The notes below the pieces were generated by a model, which worked only from the letters and a program-made list of their open reading frames with translations, was not told the origin of the DNA and made no database searches. From Mercenaria mercenaria (taxonomy: Eukaryota; Mollusca; Bivalvia; Venerida; Veneridae), in contig NC_069378.1 in the NCBI RefSeq assembly GCF_021730395.1, positions 26,558,001 to 26,622,000 of the forward strand: a DNA stretch of 64,000 bases, read 5' to 3'. Both the position numbers and the translations under genes were made by a program. Below are positions 34,301-42,196 of the stretch, piece after piece (the first letter of the stretch is position 1; every line of letters starts with the position of its first letter).

Positions 34301-35821
34301 TTTGAGTTTTTTACTATTGCCCCCATTTATATGATTAATAATTATGTAAGATTATTGTATCAGTTTTGATCAGGTTGACGTTTGCATTAATTTATAACAC
34401 GAATTCTGATTATATCGGGTTTGATTGTATTGCTTATTGCACTCAGTTCTATGATGGATATATCGATTTACTATTGCACCATTATTAAGATTTTGTTAGA
34501 AGATTCATGTTGACTATTGTCCCAATTGATAGGATGTATTCTGTATGTCGATTGTCAGTTTGATTGTAAAGATTATTGCACCCGTTTACAGGATTTTGCT
34601 TGATATTTCTATCTGTTTTGGTCATGTTGAATATTGCACCCATCTATAGTAACGTAACTGTTAGATATGAATATTGGTTTTGATCATATTGATTATTGCA
34701 CCCATTTATATGATTCTGCGTGATGTTCATATCGGTTTTCATCATACTGACTTCTACAACCATTTGTATTACACCCTTCAATGCCGTGAATTGTTTCTTC
34801 CTTAACTTGGAATCTTCCGAAATGTTTGTTTTAAAATCATGCATGCACATGAATGAGTATTTTTGTAAAAATAATATTATCTTATTGCAGGATTTATCAA
34901 ATCCGTGGAATGTTTCTTCCTAAACTTGGAACCGTCCTAAATGTTTTTTTAAATTCATGCATACACAATACACTAATATTTTCGTAAAAAATATACGTTA
35001 TCATCTTACTGCAGGATTTTAACGTAGGTAATTCTACGTCAGGCTATGCCATCTCGGTGGGGTCCTTTAGATATGACCCATATTTCAACTTTCCCGGCGA
35101 TGCTTTGACTGGCGTAAACAACATGAAGTTTTCAGCGCATGGTATGGACAATGACGTAGATGACGCAGTGAACTGTGCCGACTATTGTCATGTATGTGTA
35201 GCTTTTCGTTTAAACATATTTTATTCGTCTATATACAGCTACATGAAAACATATTGAACACAACAAAAATGACAAGGATTAAGCTGAAAGCAAATTAATG
35301 CTTATGTGTAGCTTTTCGTTTTAGTTGCTTAAACTGCATTAATAAAATATAAGAAATAACCTTTTAAAACTCGATACGCAGCCAAGCTAACTATTTTAAA
35401 CTTTAATCAGATCTAAATCGGCAGTAGTATTGACAGAAACTGTAACACATGTATAAGTTAAATATCTAGTTTTAACTGTCGATTAAACGAATGAAAAGCA
35501 TCTGAGCATGGGTGTGTATGCGCCATTGAATCGCGCACTTTTAGTTTTACACTTAATGAGAGAGTAAATTTCATTTATTGTGAACATTACAAGGCGCTTA
35601 CATTTTAATGATAATAAATGTACATTTAGTTTTGATTTATAGTGCGATTAAATTCTGTAGTTTTGTTTAAGGGTGCGTGGTGGTACAATGTATGTGAGCA
35701 TGGAGACCCTGGTTCAGATCTAAACGGACGTATTGGATCCGAAGAATGTCGCCAGTTTTGGGCAAGTTACAGCCATGACAGAATATCCAAAACAAGAATG
35801 ATGTTAAGGCGTAAACAATAG
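18635..35821 (+). CDS. secreted natriuretic-receptor-ectodomain / fibrinogen-domain chimera (11 exons)
   Basis: Joining 18635-19349, 23534-23645, 25060-25234, 26373-26508, 27224-27315, 28580-28718, 30643-30927, 31286-31480, 32309-32373, 35015-35191 and 35672-35821 gives 2241 nt: 746 residues and a stop, all introns GT-AG, all phases matching. Residues ~14-36 are a signal peptide; M14 or M18 may be the real start. Residues ~40-456 are an ANF-receptor (type 1 periplasmic-binding-fold) ligand domain with FFGPFCDFALAPVARF, LCASPDVIREIM, VVGAFHDAMVLYGLA, MWNRTFQGITG and PDTPKCGFDN, as in natriuretic peptide receptors. Residues ~465-510 are a predicted coiled coil. Residues ~528-746 are a FReD (CDLETDGGGWTIFQ, FWLG, GAWWYNVC). 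Nine N-glycosylation sequons and no transmembrane segment after the signal suggest a secreted, oligomeric glycoprotein. Ligand and role are unknown; peptide binding, lectin-like recognition or both are inference. Confidence 0.85.
19470..19840 (+). repeat. 21-bp tandem repeat array (intron 1), left arm
   Basis: Degenerate units of about 20-21 bp with core ATAAGATGTCATGCGCTCGA, at least 14 units. Because 21 is a multiple of 3 the array stays open in one frame (19471-19755), but the product is repeat-encoded and not a gene. An inverted array of the same unit lies at 22090-22290. Confidence 0.7.
20236..20343. repeat. 108-bp TIR hairpin (intron 1)
   Basis: Perfect 15-bp inverted ends CGTACTCTTACTGAA and TTCAGTAAGAGTACG. 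Confidence 0.6.
20400..20720. repeat. GC-richer degenerate repeat block (intron 1)
   Basis: Markedly richer in C and G than its surroundings, with short recurring words (AACGTC, GCCGAATG, TGTCGTTATG). The 61-codon open frame at 20431 matches no protein I recognise. Function unknown. Confidence 0.4.
20793..21039. repeat. 247-bp element with 15-bp inverted ends (intron 1)
   Basis: TGCAGAGTTGGAGCG at 20793 and its exact complement ending at 21039. No coding capacity and no clear target duplication. Confidence 0.5.
21040..22089. other. middle of intron 1, nothing recognised
   Basis: AT-rich sequence between the inner TIR element and the right 21-bp repeat array. No exon or element recognised. 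Confidence 0.4.
22090..22290 (-). repeat. 21-bp tandem repeat array (intron 1), right arm, inverted
   Basis: Phrases CATCTTATCTTGAGTGTACG, GACATCTTATTTCTGG and CGGCATCTTATCTCAAGTGT are the complement of the unit at 19470-19840. The two arrays could pair as a foldback structure about 2.8 kb long. Confidence 0.65.
22693..23460 (+). repeat. 163-bp tandem repeat with AGGTCAAGGTCA, four units (intron 1)
   Basis: Begins with ATGCCCCCGAAGGGAGGCAT and a (GTCTGTCG)n-like run, then four units starting CCATATCTTTGTCAT near 22768, 22940, 23103 and 23270, each with GGCATGAATGTGTACCACAG. It ends GACAGCTCTTG. The first three units contain AGGTCAAGGTCA at 22879, 23042 and 23205. This repeat style is common in molluscs; it ends just before exon 2. 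Confidence 0.8.
23534..23645 (+). CDS. exon 2: ligand domain
   Basis: Acceptor TTTTTCTAG at 23533. The split codon A+TT gives Ile, then IVLCASPDVIREIMIEAREL and NGEYVFLTFEHIS. Donor GTAAAC at 23646, phase 2. Its 3' end and donor are the first unit of a tandem repeat (23612-23850). Confidence 0.85.
23612..23850 (+). repeat. tandem duplication of the exon 2 donor region
   Basis: Four units of about 62 bp. Unit 1 is the last ~34 bases of exon 2 plus its donor (CACATTTCCAG|GTAAAC). Units 2 and 3 repeat it as CAATTTTCCAG|GTAAGT (donors at 23709 and 23770). Unit 4 is decayed. Confidence 0.75.
23851..25059. other. intron 2, nothing recognised
   Basis: AT-rich intron. A 128-codon minus-strand open frame (24537-24923) shows no recognisable domain and is not called. 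Confidence 0.4.
25060..25234 (+). CDS. exon 3: ligand domain
   Basis: Acceptor TTTTAG at 25059. The split codon AG+C gives Ser. Product SAKIKQPWYRVTDTDEGNWK, then AYEALMIVKVRHPTSPDYKQ and NNPALE. Donor GTAGGT, phase 0. Confidence 0.8.
25275..25790. repeat. dispersed repeat, copy 1 (intron 3)
   Basis: Shares with 53490-53770 the blocks TGGTAGTTTCCAGTC, TTGAAAACC(C/T)TGTTT, GAAAATTGGC, TTTTCGCGGACC/TTTTCTTGGACC and AGAGTCTTA, in the same order. Diverged; family not identified. Confidence 0.5.
26373..26508 (+). CDS. exon 4: ligand domain
   Basis: Acceptor TTTTGTAG at 26372. VSSVVGAFHDAMVLYGLAVK, then NVSLRNGTF and MWNRTFQ, which are natriuretic-receptor hallmarks. Donor GTAATT, phase 1. Confidence 0.85.
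27224..27315 (+). CDS. exon 5: ligand domain
   Basis: Acceptor CGCACAG at 27223. The split codon G+GT gives Gly, then ITGTVHIDENGDRVTDYSLL and DMNILTGDFE, the family's G-x-DxNGDR-x-DYSL block. Donor GTATTT, phase 0. Confidence 0.85.
27513..28106. mobile_element. TTAA-flanked foldback element, 594 bp (intron 5)
   Basis: Long inverted arms of about 215 bp beginning GGTAACTTGACATG and ending with the complement. TTAA lies on both sides (27509-27512, 28107-28110). The arms contain ACCAAGATGGCGTCACGAAA and its complement. No coding capacity; piggyBac/Kolobok-type target. Confidence 0.8.
28580..28718 (+). CDS. exon 6: end of ligand domain
   Basis: Acceptor TTTTTCAG at 28579. Product VVANYFGQSKRFEYIPDKFI, then WPGNYHHAPPDTPKCGFDNS and KCPPQ. 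In membrane natriuretic receptors the KCGFDN segment comes just before the transmembrane exon; here the next in-phase exon is the coiled coil. Donor GTATGG, phase 1. Confidence 0.85.
28719..30642. other. intron 6, searched for a transmembrane exon
   Basis: This is where a membrane natriuretic receptor would carry its transmembrane and kinase-homology exons. I see AT-rich sequence with no splice-bounded hydrophobic exon in phase 1 and no kinase-like segment. Confidence 0.5.
30643..30927 (+). CDS. exon 7: coiled coil and start of FReD
   Basis: Acceptor ATAAAG at 30642, phase 1, so the codon shared with exon 6 is GGT. Residues about 465-510 (SLERKSEELLQTLQQTLTKM, then SETINEHNASLVAMTKLLQE) look like heptads. 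SIDCTDILNNGYTSSGLYKI opens the FReD. Donor GTATGT, phase 1. An ATG at 30621 just upstream gives no signal peptide, so a separate gene starting here is unlikely. Confidence 0.85.
30986..31220. mobile_element. GAGCCG palindromic MITE, copy 3 (intron 7)
   Basis: 235 bp, the best-preserved copy: GAGCCGTGCCATGGGAAAA to GGCACGGCTC, with nested CAGCCTGCGCATCC and GGATGCGCAGGCTG arms. ATAT flanks both sides (30982-30985, 31221-31224). It ends 65 bases before exon 8. Confidence 0.85.
31286..31480 (+). CDS. exon 8: FReD core
   Basis: Acceptor TTGTAG at 31285. SKSGYKVLCDLETDGGGWTI, FQLRENLTYDFYRTWVEYEY, GFGEVYPTLNFWLGLFQIHQ and ITSQ match the FReD core, with the first disulfide partner in VLCDLE. Donor GTCAGA, phase 1. 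Confidence 0.9.
31536..32050. mobile_element. TTAA-flanked TIR element, 515 bp (intron 8)
   Basis: Ends GGTAGCTCTGCACGTTTG and CAAACGTGCAGAACTACC (17 of 18 matching), TTAA on both sides (31532-31535, 32051-32054). Inside, TTTTTCTACAATGTAGA recurs. No transposase frame. Confidence 0.8.
32309..32373 (+). CDS. exon 9: FReD
   Basis: Acceptor TTTTCAG at 32308. Short exon coding AYELRIELENVTNDRAVALY plus Q, the family's ELRxxLE block. Donor GTAAGA, phase 0. Confidence 0.85.
33190..33460 (+). mobile_element. tRNA-derived SINE (intron 9)
   Basis: A tRNA-like head with an A-box-like TAGCCAAGTGGCTAAGG and a B-box-like GAATTCGAGATCTCG, then GGCTTACGAAAGGTTGGTGG, GTGTAGATGTGACGTCAAA and an A-rich (CAA)n tail. 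Other copies: 655-885, 17341-17505, 37075-37275. It resembles tRNA SINEs widespread in molluscs; the exact family was not verified. Confidence 0.7.
33930..34770 (+). repeat. ~60-bp degenerate minisatellite (intron 9)
   Basis: About a dozen units with core GTTGACTATTGCACCCATTT, then ATAGGATGGATTCTGTTAGA and TTATATCGGTTTTGATCAT. Unit length varies from about 57 to 80 bp. Confidence 0.75.
34786..35020 (+). repeat. tandem duplication of the exon 10 acceptor region
   Basis: Two ~122-bp units: TTGTTTCTTCCTTAACTTGG to TATTGCAGGATTTA, and ATGTTTCTTCCTAAACTTGG to TACTGCAGGATTTT. The second holds the true exon 10 acceptor (35014). The first provides an equally strong acceptor at 34890 in the same phase. 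Confidence 0.75.
35015..35191 (+). CDS. exon 10: FReD calcium-site region
   Basis: Acceptor TTACTGCAG at 35014. DFNVGNSTSGYAISVGSF, then NNMKFSAHGMDNDVDDAVNC and ADYCH. Relative to the usual DxDND calcium site the first Asp is Gly (HGMDND). Donor GTATGT, phase 0. A duplicated, decoy acceptor lies at 34882-34890. Confidence 0.85.
35672..35821 (+). CDS. exon 11: FReD C-terminus and stop
   Basis: Acceptor GTTTAAG at 35671. GAWWYNVCEHGDPGSDLNGR, then IGSEECRQFWASYSHDRISK and TRMMLRRKQ, stop TAG at 35819-35821. The MMLRRK end is the usual MMIRP-type FReD terminus. Confidence 0.9.
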   Translation, partial: GAWWYNVCEHGDPGSDLNGRIGSEECRQFWASYSHDRISKTRMMLRRKQ

Positions 35822-36119
35822 GATTATATATTTTGTTATTTTTAGGACATTCGATCTCTGTATACTTATCTGTTTTAACTAACACGTTTTCTCCTCAGCA
35901 TATACAGCTCGTGCTACATATTGATTTGTCTTAGAATATTGTTCGCTTGAATTAGTGTATAACATGTCATACTTATGTGAAATTTATGTATATTGTATTT
36001 GCACATTTCCGCTGTTTCAGTGTTTCCAGTTTGCTTTAATAGAAAATTTAGTTTGTGTTAAATGTCATGCGGTATGTGCAATTTATATAAAAGCACATTT
36101 TGGCCATCTTTAACCTTGA
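35822..36119 (+). other. probable 3' untranslated region
   Basis: AT-rich sequence after the stop codon. I see no canonical AATAAA close to the stop, so the transcript end is not fixed. Confidence 0.3.
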
Positions 36120-37020
36120 TTTTACTTATTAGCTCACCTGAATCTAAGGGTCAGGCTATGCAAGGGTGGACAGGGTGGACTGTTAGTATAAATGGATGAT
36201 CTACAATTTACATAAAAAAATTCTCCTTTCAAGCTATTGATCAGAATTTATATAGCGCATCAAACTTGGCAAGTTTGTTCTAATGGTACCGTTTGACGCT
36301 TTGTACAGACCGCCAGAGCCAGAGCAAAAAGTAGAATTTTTTTTAAATAGCGTCTTTCTATGAACCTCTTGGTGGTTCTTCGTCCAGCATGGGCTGTAGC
36401 ATCATCATAAATTTTTCTCTCAAATGTGTTCAAGTATGGACACTTGGCCTCTTTTAGAAGCAGATAGAACTAGAATTCTAAACGACATTTTTACCTTGAA
36501 CTACTTAATGGATCTTCATAAAACTTGGTCAGTAGCATCGTTGTAAGGTCCTCTCTCCATGTTATTCAAATCGGGTCTCTTTGACCCTTTTGTGAGCCAC
36601 TCTACGTGTTGTTACTGATGTTACAGGTAAAAATAGTAAACCTTCAGACAATTTCTGCCCATGAACCACTTAATATTTTTTTACAATTGTTCTGCTGCAT
36701 CATTTTAAGGTCCCCGTCCAATTGTGTTCAAATGAATCACCAGAGCTAAATGTAGAAATACTTTTAAACGACTTCTCATGGACCGCTTGATGGATGTTCC
36801 TCAAACTAAATCCATTCTTCGTCTTATTTATATGGGGACACTTACTGCCAGTAACCCCTTTTGGGGACCACAAACTGTAACTGGGAATACCTTACAACAA
36901 TTTCTTCTCAAAAAGTTGAAGACTGATCTTCATTAGACTTGCTTTGTAGCGATCCCATAAAGTCTTCTGTTAAATTCCTTCAAATGAGGGCACGTCCTGC
37001 CTTTAAGGAGATATTACAGT
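36120..37020. repeat. diverged tandem repeat
   Basis: Starts near AGCTCACCTGAATCTAAGGG. Units of roughly 120-150 bp recur with TTCATAAAACTTGGTCAGTA, AGCATCATT(A/T)TAAGGTCC and GTGTTCAAAT. No coding sequence. Confidence 0.5.
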
Positions 37021-37074
37021 TAACATAGAAATATTTTAATCAAGTTTTCTTTTTGTTATTGCTTTCGTTGGGAT

Positions 37075-37275
37075 TTAATGTTGCACCGACACAATTAATG
37101 TCACGGAAGGCCCTTTGTGTCCCTCTGTGCATTGGGCGGGAACCTGGTAGAACCACCGACCTTCCGAAAGTCAGATGAATTGCTTCCTCACATTAAGAAT
37201 TCAACGCCCCGAGTGAGGCTCTAGCCTACATCGGTGAGGAGCAAGTGGTTCGAAGTCAACGACTCCATTAAACTT
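37075..37275 (-). mobile_element. SINE (minus)
   Basis: Complement of the 33190-33460 family: CACCGACACAATTAATGTCA, GAACCACCGACCTTCCG and AGAATTCAACGCCCCGAGTG in order. Confidence 0.65.
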
Positions 37276-37559
37276 AATAATATCATCTTCGTTATGATCT
37301 CTGTTATATGTTTTTATACTAAACACAGCTATAACCATTCATAATTCAGTATGTTATACCTTAATTCAAGGTCAGAGGCAGGGTCAGGTGAGAAACTAAG
37401 GGACCCGATGTTTAACTTCTTATAAAAATATATTTCGCTAGAACTGATGTAACAGTTTAGACTGTCTGTAAAATATATGTGTAAGCATATTTCTGTTCTT
37501 TTTATATTTCCTTAATTACAGAAATACATTTTATGGTACTCATATTTGTAAACACATTT

Positions 37560-37960
37560 ATAAGTGCGTACCTCAGTTATGAAGTCTAGGGTGCTTTGAT
37601 TGGGATTTCACACAGCTAGATTAAAGTTATGGCCCTGAATTTAGTCCTGAATTGTCGGTGCCTTATGTATCTAAAAAGTGTTTGACCTACGACTATGCTG
37701 TTGTTCAGCATTTGAATGTGTGCACCTATGGTTTTGTTTGAAATTTCACTCAGTATGACCAGAGTTATGACACTTCATTTATAAAAAATATGCATACATG
37801 GCATACAGGTTTTTATCACAGGAATCTCAATTGTTTTAATTGACTTCAAAGTCATAAAACAGAAGAGGATTGTTATATGGCATGTGTAGCCAAGCACCTG
37901 GTATCCTGTTAGGGATTTCACTCAGCCAAACCAAAGTTACGGCCCTTGATTTAATTAAAA
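37560..37960. repeat. ~150-bp diverged tandem repeat
   Basis: Three units share GGGATTTCACTCAGC(C/T)A and AAAGTTATGGCCCTTGAT-like text near 37600, 37745 and 37910. Confidence 0.5.
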
Positions 37961-38107
37961 GCACATGTAAAGCGCTTAAAAAAATATGTTGCATATATCT
38001 TAAAAACATTTCACCTAAAGTCATGAAACAAAGTAGTGACAGAAATCAGGGGCACCAGTGTCCGATGAACATAATCTACTTTTTAAAAGGTATTATAGAA
38101 CACTTCA

Positions 38108-38735
38108 GCTCGAATTATAACGAGAATATCGCGTTATGATCACATTACGCCGGTATTAATAGAACTGCATTGGATACCAGTTACCCATAGAGTGGACTTT
38201 AAGATTCTAGTTCACACATACAAAGCATTGCATGACCAATCACCGATCTATGTTAAAGACTTGCTGGAAGTCTATCAGCCAGCTAGAAATTTGAGATCCA
38301 AGAACAACTCAAAACAACTAGTTGTTCAAAAAAGCAAAACTGTGAGGTACGGTGATCGTAGTTTTTCATCAGCTGCACCGAAGTTATGGAATGCTCTTCC
38401 GGCTACCATTAGAGACGCTAAAAGCTTGGATGCTTTCAAACGATCATTGAAAACACACTTTTTCTTCAAGATCTATTAAAACTCACTTTGCACTCGAAAA
38501 CAAGCTTTGCAATGGAAATTATGTCCTATTGTTAATTGTTTTTTAAAAATATCTAGGACAATTAAAATGTAAAGTAAAACCTGATTCAGGCTAAATACCT
38601 TTTATTGTTGATTTATTCTTTTTTGTGTTTTATTGTATGTCCATATCATTCTGTGATATGTACAGCGCTTTTGAACGTCTATTTTATAGATGAAAAGAGC
38701 GCTATAAAAATCTGGTAAATAATAAATAATAATTA
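38108..38735 (+). mobile_element. LINE 3' fragment (L2/CR1-like)
   Basis: Codes for the C-terminal part of a LINE polyprotein: HITPVLIELHWIPVTHRVDF, then KILVHTYKALHDQSPIYVKD, FSSAAPKLWNALPATIR and DAFKRSLKTHFF with a stop at about 38477. It is followed by AGCGCTATAAAAATCTGG and an (AATAATA)n-like tail. Severely 5' truncated; no reverse transcriptase core. Confidence 0.8.
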
Positions 38736-38829
38736 TACTCTCTTAAAAAGTATGCACTTCAGCTTAATATAATTCACATGCTCTAGGAGAGAATTGCCTG
38801 CAAAGAGTCTGCAACACCAGCTACTCAAA

Positions 38830-39831
38830 GACAAAAATCACATGGAAATAATTAAAATCAAGTTATAAAGGAGTTAAAGCCATCCAAATATACAAAATAT
38901 CTGAGCTTCCTCTGAAGGTGATTAATGTCCGCAGACGCCACTTTGATAGATGGAAAGCATGCCCTTTGACACTCAATTGTGACCTTGCCCTTGGACCTAC
39001 TGACTATGTTGTACACTTTGCAAGTCGCCTTGATGAGGTTAAAAGTTGATATAGTGTTATGAAAATCATTACATTGGTTAAGAAGATACTGAGTGGACAC
39101 ACATTTGAACTATCTGAATTTTCAACTGTTATACGACCTTGAACGTTATCGCCTGGGTTGTGCACCCAACGGGTCATTGATGATAAAGTGATGCTAATTC
39201 TATTAAAACAAAATGAACATGAACGGAACTGTCGGAAGACAGCAACGCTCGACTTTTCAACAGCCTTGTCAACTGAATGAATATAGAAGTTGAAAAGGGG
39301 CAAAATTTTGTAAAAGTGCAAAGTACAGCTATGGAACCTGTGATCATCACAGTAAAGTGTGTGAAGTTTCAATCCATTCCCATTATTGGTTACTGAGATA
39401 CCAGCATAAATTCAAATACTTAAGCCAATTTTGCAAAGTCGTAAAAGGGGCATTTAGTTTAGTTAGTTTATCATAGTGAATAAATGTGTGAAGTTTCAGT
39501 CCAAGCGGTTACCGAGATACCAGTTTTCATACAAAAACCTAACCAAATCCAGACACCGACGAGAACGCCGACTCATGGGTAAATCAAATAGCTATACATT
39601 TTCTTCAAATAGTTGAGCTAAACAACGTTTGAAGGAAAAAAGATGAGGTTAACACTTGGTGTTAGTTTTATGAAAATCTTCCTAGAAGTTAAGATATGGA
39701 AATGACAAAAAGTTAACAATTTAACCTTTAACATCCAAATGTGACCTTGATCGTAAACTTGGTGGTTCTGCATGAAAATCTTCAAGTGGTCGAGAAAAAA
39801 CAGTATGTGCTTACACGCAATTAAGCTATTT
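38830..39831. repeat. diverged GTGACCTTG-type tandem repeat
   Basis: Recurring phrases TGTGACCTTGCCCTTGGACC, TGATGAGGTTAAAAG / GATGAGGTTAACAC, and GTGTGAAGTTTCA(A/G)TCCA. No coding sequence; the open frames here are incidental. Confidence 0.45.
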
Positions 39832-39913
39832 GAGCCACGCCATGTTGTTGTTGTGTATCTTCACAGCCTAGTGAAGGCCAACCTCCTATGTTGCTTTTCT
39901 CATGGTGCAGCTC
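39832..39913. mobile_element. GAGCCG MITE relic, internally deleted
   Basis: GAGCCACGCCATG at the left and CTATGTTGCTTTTCTCATGG to GCAGCTC at the right match the ends of the 213-235-bp family; the centre is missing. Confidence 0.5.
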
Positions 39914-40065
39914 ATTTGATCTTTGCCCTCAGTGTGGCATTGACTCTGGACCTAGTGACCTGGGTTGTGTGCTCTGTATGCCATCTAGAGATTAATAGAT
40001 GCTCGTTTTTCTTTTTTTTAATTTTACCAGCAATTAAGATATTGAGCGGACATTATGGACAAACA

Positions 40066-40317
40066 GGTCAATGGACAGACATGCAGCCCCCGTATGCTTT
40101 GTATCCTGGGGTATAAAAAGGAAATGCCCGGAAAGCACTTGAATTGCTCAAATCAGCCCGAGCACTCAAGCTGTCCATACTCCAGTTTGTCCACATCAAT
40201 GGACAGATATGTGGCCCCATATGCTTTCCACCAGGGGGTATAAAAAGAAAATGCCCTGAAAGCACTTGAATTGCTCAAATCAGCCCGGACACTCAAGCTG
40301 CCCATACTCCAGTGGTG
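40066..40317 (+). repeat. two-unit tandem duplication (~130 bp)
   Basis: Both units read ATGGACAGA(C/T)ATG, GGGGTATAAAAAG(G/A)AAATGCCC, then AAAGCACTTGAATTGCTCAA and CACTCAAGCTG(T/C)CCATACTC. Confidence 0.7.
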
Positions 40318-42112
40318 GTGTTTCTCTGTAGTTCCGAAGTTAATATGCTTACTGGCAGAGAATGAAGCAAAACATCGATATAAAAATGTCTTTATTGATA
40401 TGGTCTGCACAGTGATGGAGACAATGATAATTATACTGTGCAAAAGGCAAAAAAAAAAAAGAATCATAGCAACTAAATACAGAGGTTGTGTAATTATTTT
40501 TCTTCACACAACCTGTAACAGATTCTTATCTTGCATATCTTTTTTTAAACAAATTGAAGATTTTTAAAACACTATTTTTATAAGGTAGTGTAAGAACTTA
40601 CAAGTCAATTCATAAATGTAGTTTCTGGTGACGTCAGTTATTGTATGCAAATTATCCTTCATCCACTGTTATCAAACATCAGTGAAAATACAATTTACTG
40701 TAAACTCTTGTCAGACATGCTGGAAAATATCTGTTAACCAGTAACCTGTTTTTATTTTTTCCTAAATACTAAACGGGTTTCACTGAGCATCTAGTTTATT
40801 TGCCACAACAACAATATAAATTTAAAATGAGCAGTATACAAATGACTTATCAAGCTTATTGCTTCTTCGATTTTGATTTTTAAACAAGAATGATGTTAAC
40901 CTGATATAACATTTGCCATCTAAAAATGCTTAAAAATAATAATAATATTAATTTCATACAGAAACAATGGTATCCAGTACTAAATATTAAGGCTGCTAAA
41001 CGCAGATTAAAGTAGAGATGGCATTGGTACATATTATTAAGTTGTTTATAATTAAAATCATTCAAAAAGTAAATGTGTTGGGAGTCTGTGACTTCTTTTT
41101 TTGCAGATTCTCGCCAAAAAAAGAGAATCAAAAACTACATGTGTGAGAGATGCTCCTTGTTTGAAACACTATTCAAAATGACACTATTTACAAATGATAA
41201 AATATACATGATATGTTAGTATATAAAACTGATGTATAAAAATACTACAGTATTTACATTGCGATATGTTAATATTATATATAAACAGTGGAATGTATAA
41301 AAAATAGTATATACATGTACATATGAATCAAACATAATGTCGTTGAAAGGTTCTGAAATTTGCTTTCATTCTGCAGACCATCCGAAAAAGTGCAGAATGT
41401 TTAGAATGTGGTCTTCACTTATTTGTCTTTTTTTTTCTATAAAAAATACTGCAAAAATTTAGTCTTACTTAATCGTGAATTATTCATAAATATTTTTTGC
41501 AAAAATACAATAAATAGATAATAAAACTTATTAAGATTGGTCTGCATGTTTCATGCATAATGTACACTGTAATTTATTTAGAAAACTTAAAACAAGGCCT
41601 GGTATCCTCAATGTTCTTTAAAACAATCTGACAAGAATAATGAGGCCATCCACTTAGAACCCGACAAAATGGTAAAATTATAATAAATCGAAAAAAAAAT
41701 AAAATTCAAGAACCAATGTTTTCTTTCAAACTGAATTTCTTGCTATTTACACTTTTCCCATCTAATCACAACCAAGAAGTTTTGATATGTAAATCTGTTA
41801 ACAATTATATATAAATATACAGTTTCTGATTAATATACAGATCTTCCTGCTGAGTAATTCCATCTTCGTAGTGGTATATATTTTTATATATTATGACAAA
41901 GTTCAAGATTTTCCCATATGTCATTCAATCATTTCATGTTCTACAAGATATTAAATATTATCAATCCTTTTCTCTGCAGAAAATGTTCTGGTTGTCTATA
42001 TGAAATATCATCACAACTATCCAGAGATTTGTTTCCATTTTATTTACTTCACTTACAAGCTTGTGTATTCTTGCTTTAAAGAGACGTTGCTTTTTCCAGA
42101 GCTCACTGTTGA
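40318..42112. other. gene-free stretch downstream of the Ly6 gene
   Basis: AT-rich. It contains the probable 3' untranslated region of the minus-strand Ly6 gene, with an AATAAA on the minus strand at 42044-42039, about 70 bases after the stop. Nothing else recognised. Confidence 0.4.
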
Positions 42113-42196
42113 TTATCTGAGCCGCAGAATAATCTGAAGTAAGGTGAAGGCTGATACCAGCAGTCCCAGGCTGAACTTTACACCAGATGCTCCTAA
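42113..42196 (-). CDS. Ly6 exon 4: GPI signal and stop
   Basis: Acceptor TTTTACAG at 42197, phase 0. LGASGVKFSLGLLVSAFTLL, then QIILRLR and TAA. Small residues followed by a hydrophobic stretch fit a GPI-attachment site. Confidence 0.8.
   Translation of the reverse strand, partial: LGASGVKFSLGLLVSAFTLLQIILRLR

Noticed and set aside
30612-35821. A separate FReD gene starting at the ATG at 30621
   Set aside because: That start gives no signal peptide, follows a good acceptor in phase with exon 6, and the full joined frame closes exactly. The single-gene model is simpler, though transcripts are needed to prove it.
35822-42112. Downstream kinase-homology or guanylate-cyclase exons for the receptor gene
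   Set aside because: The reading frame ends at 35821 with a complete FReD, and no cyclase or kinase-like segments were seen downstream on the plus strand.
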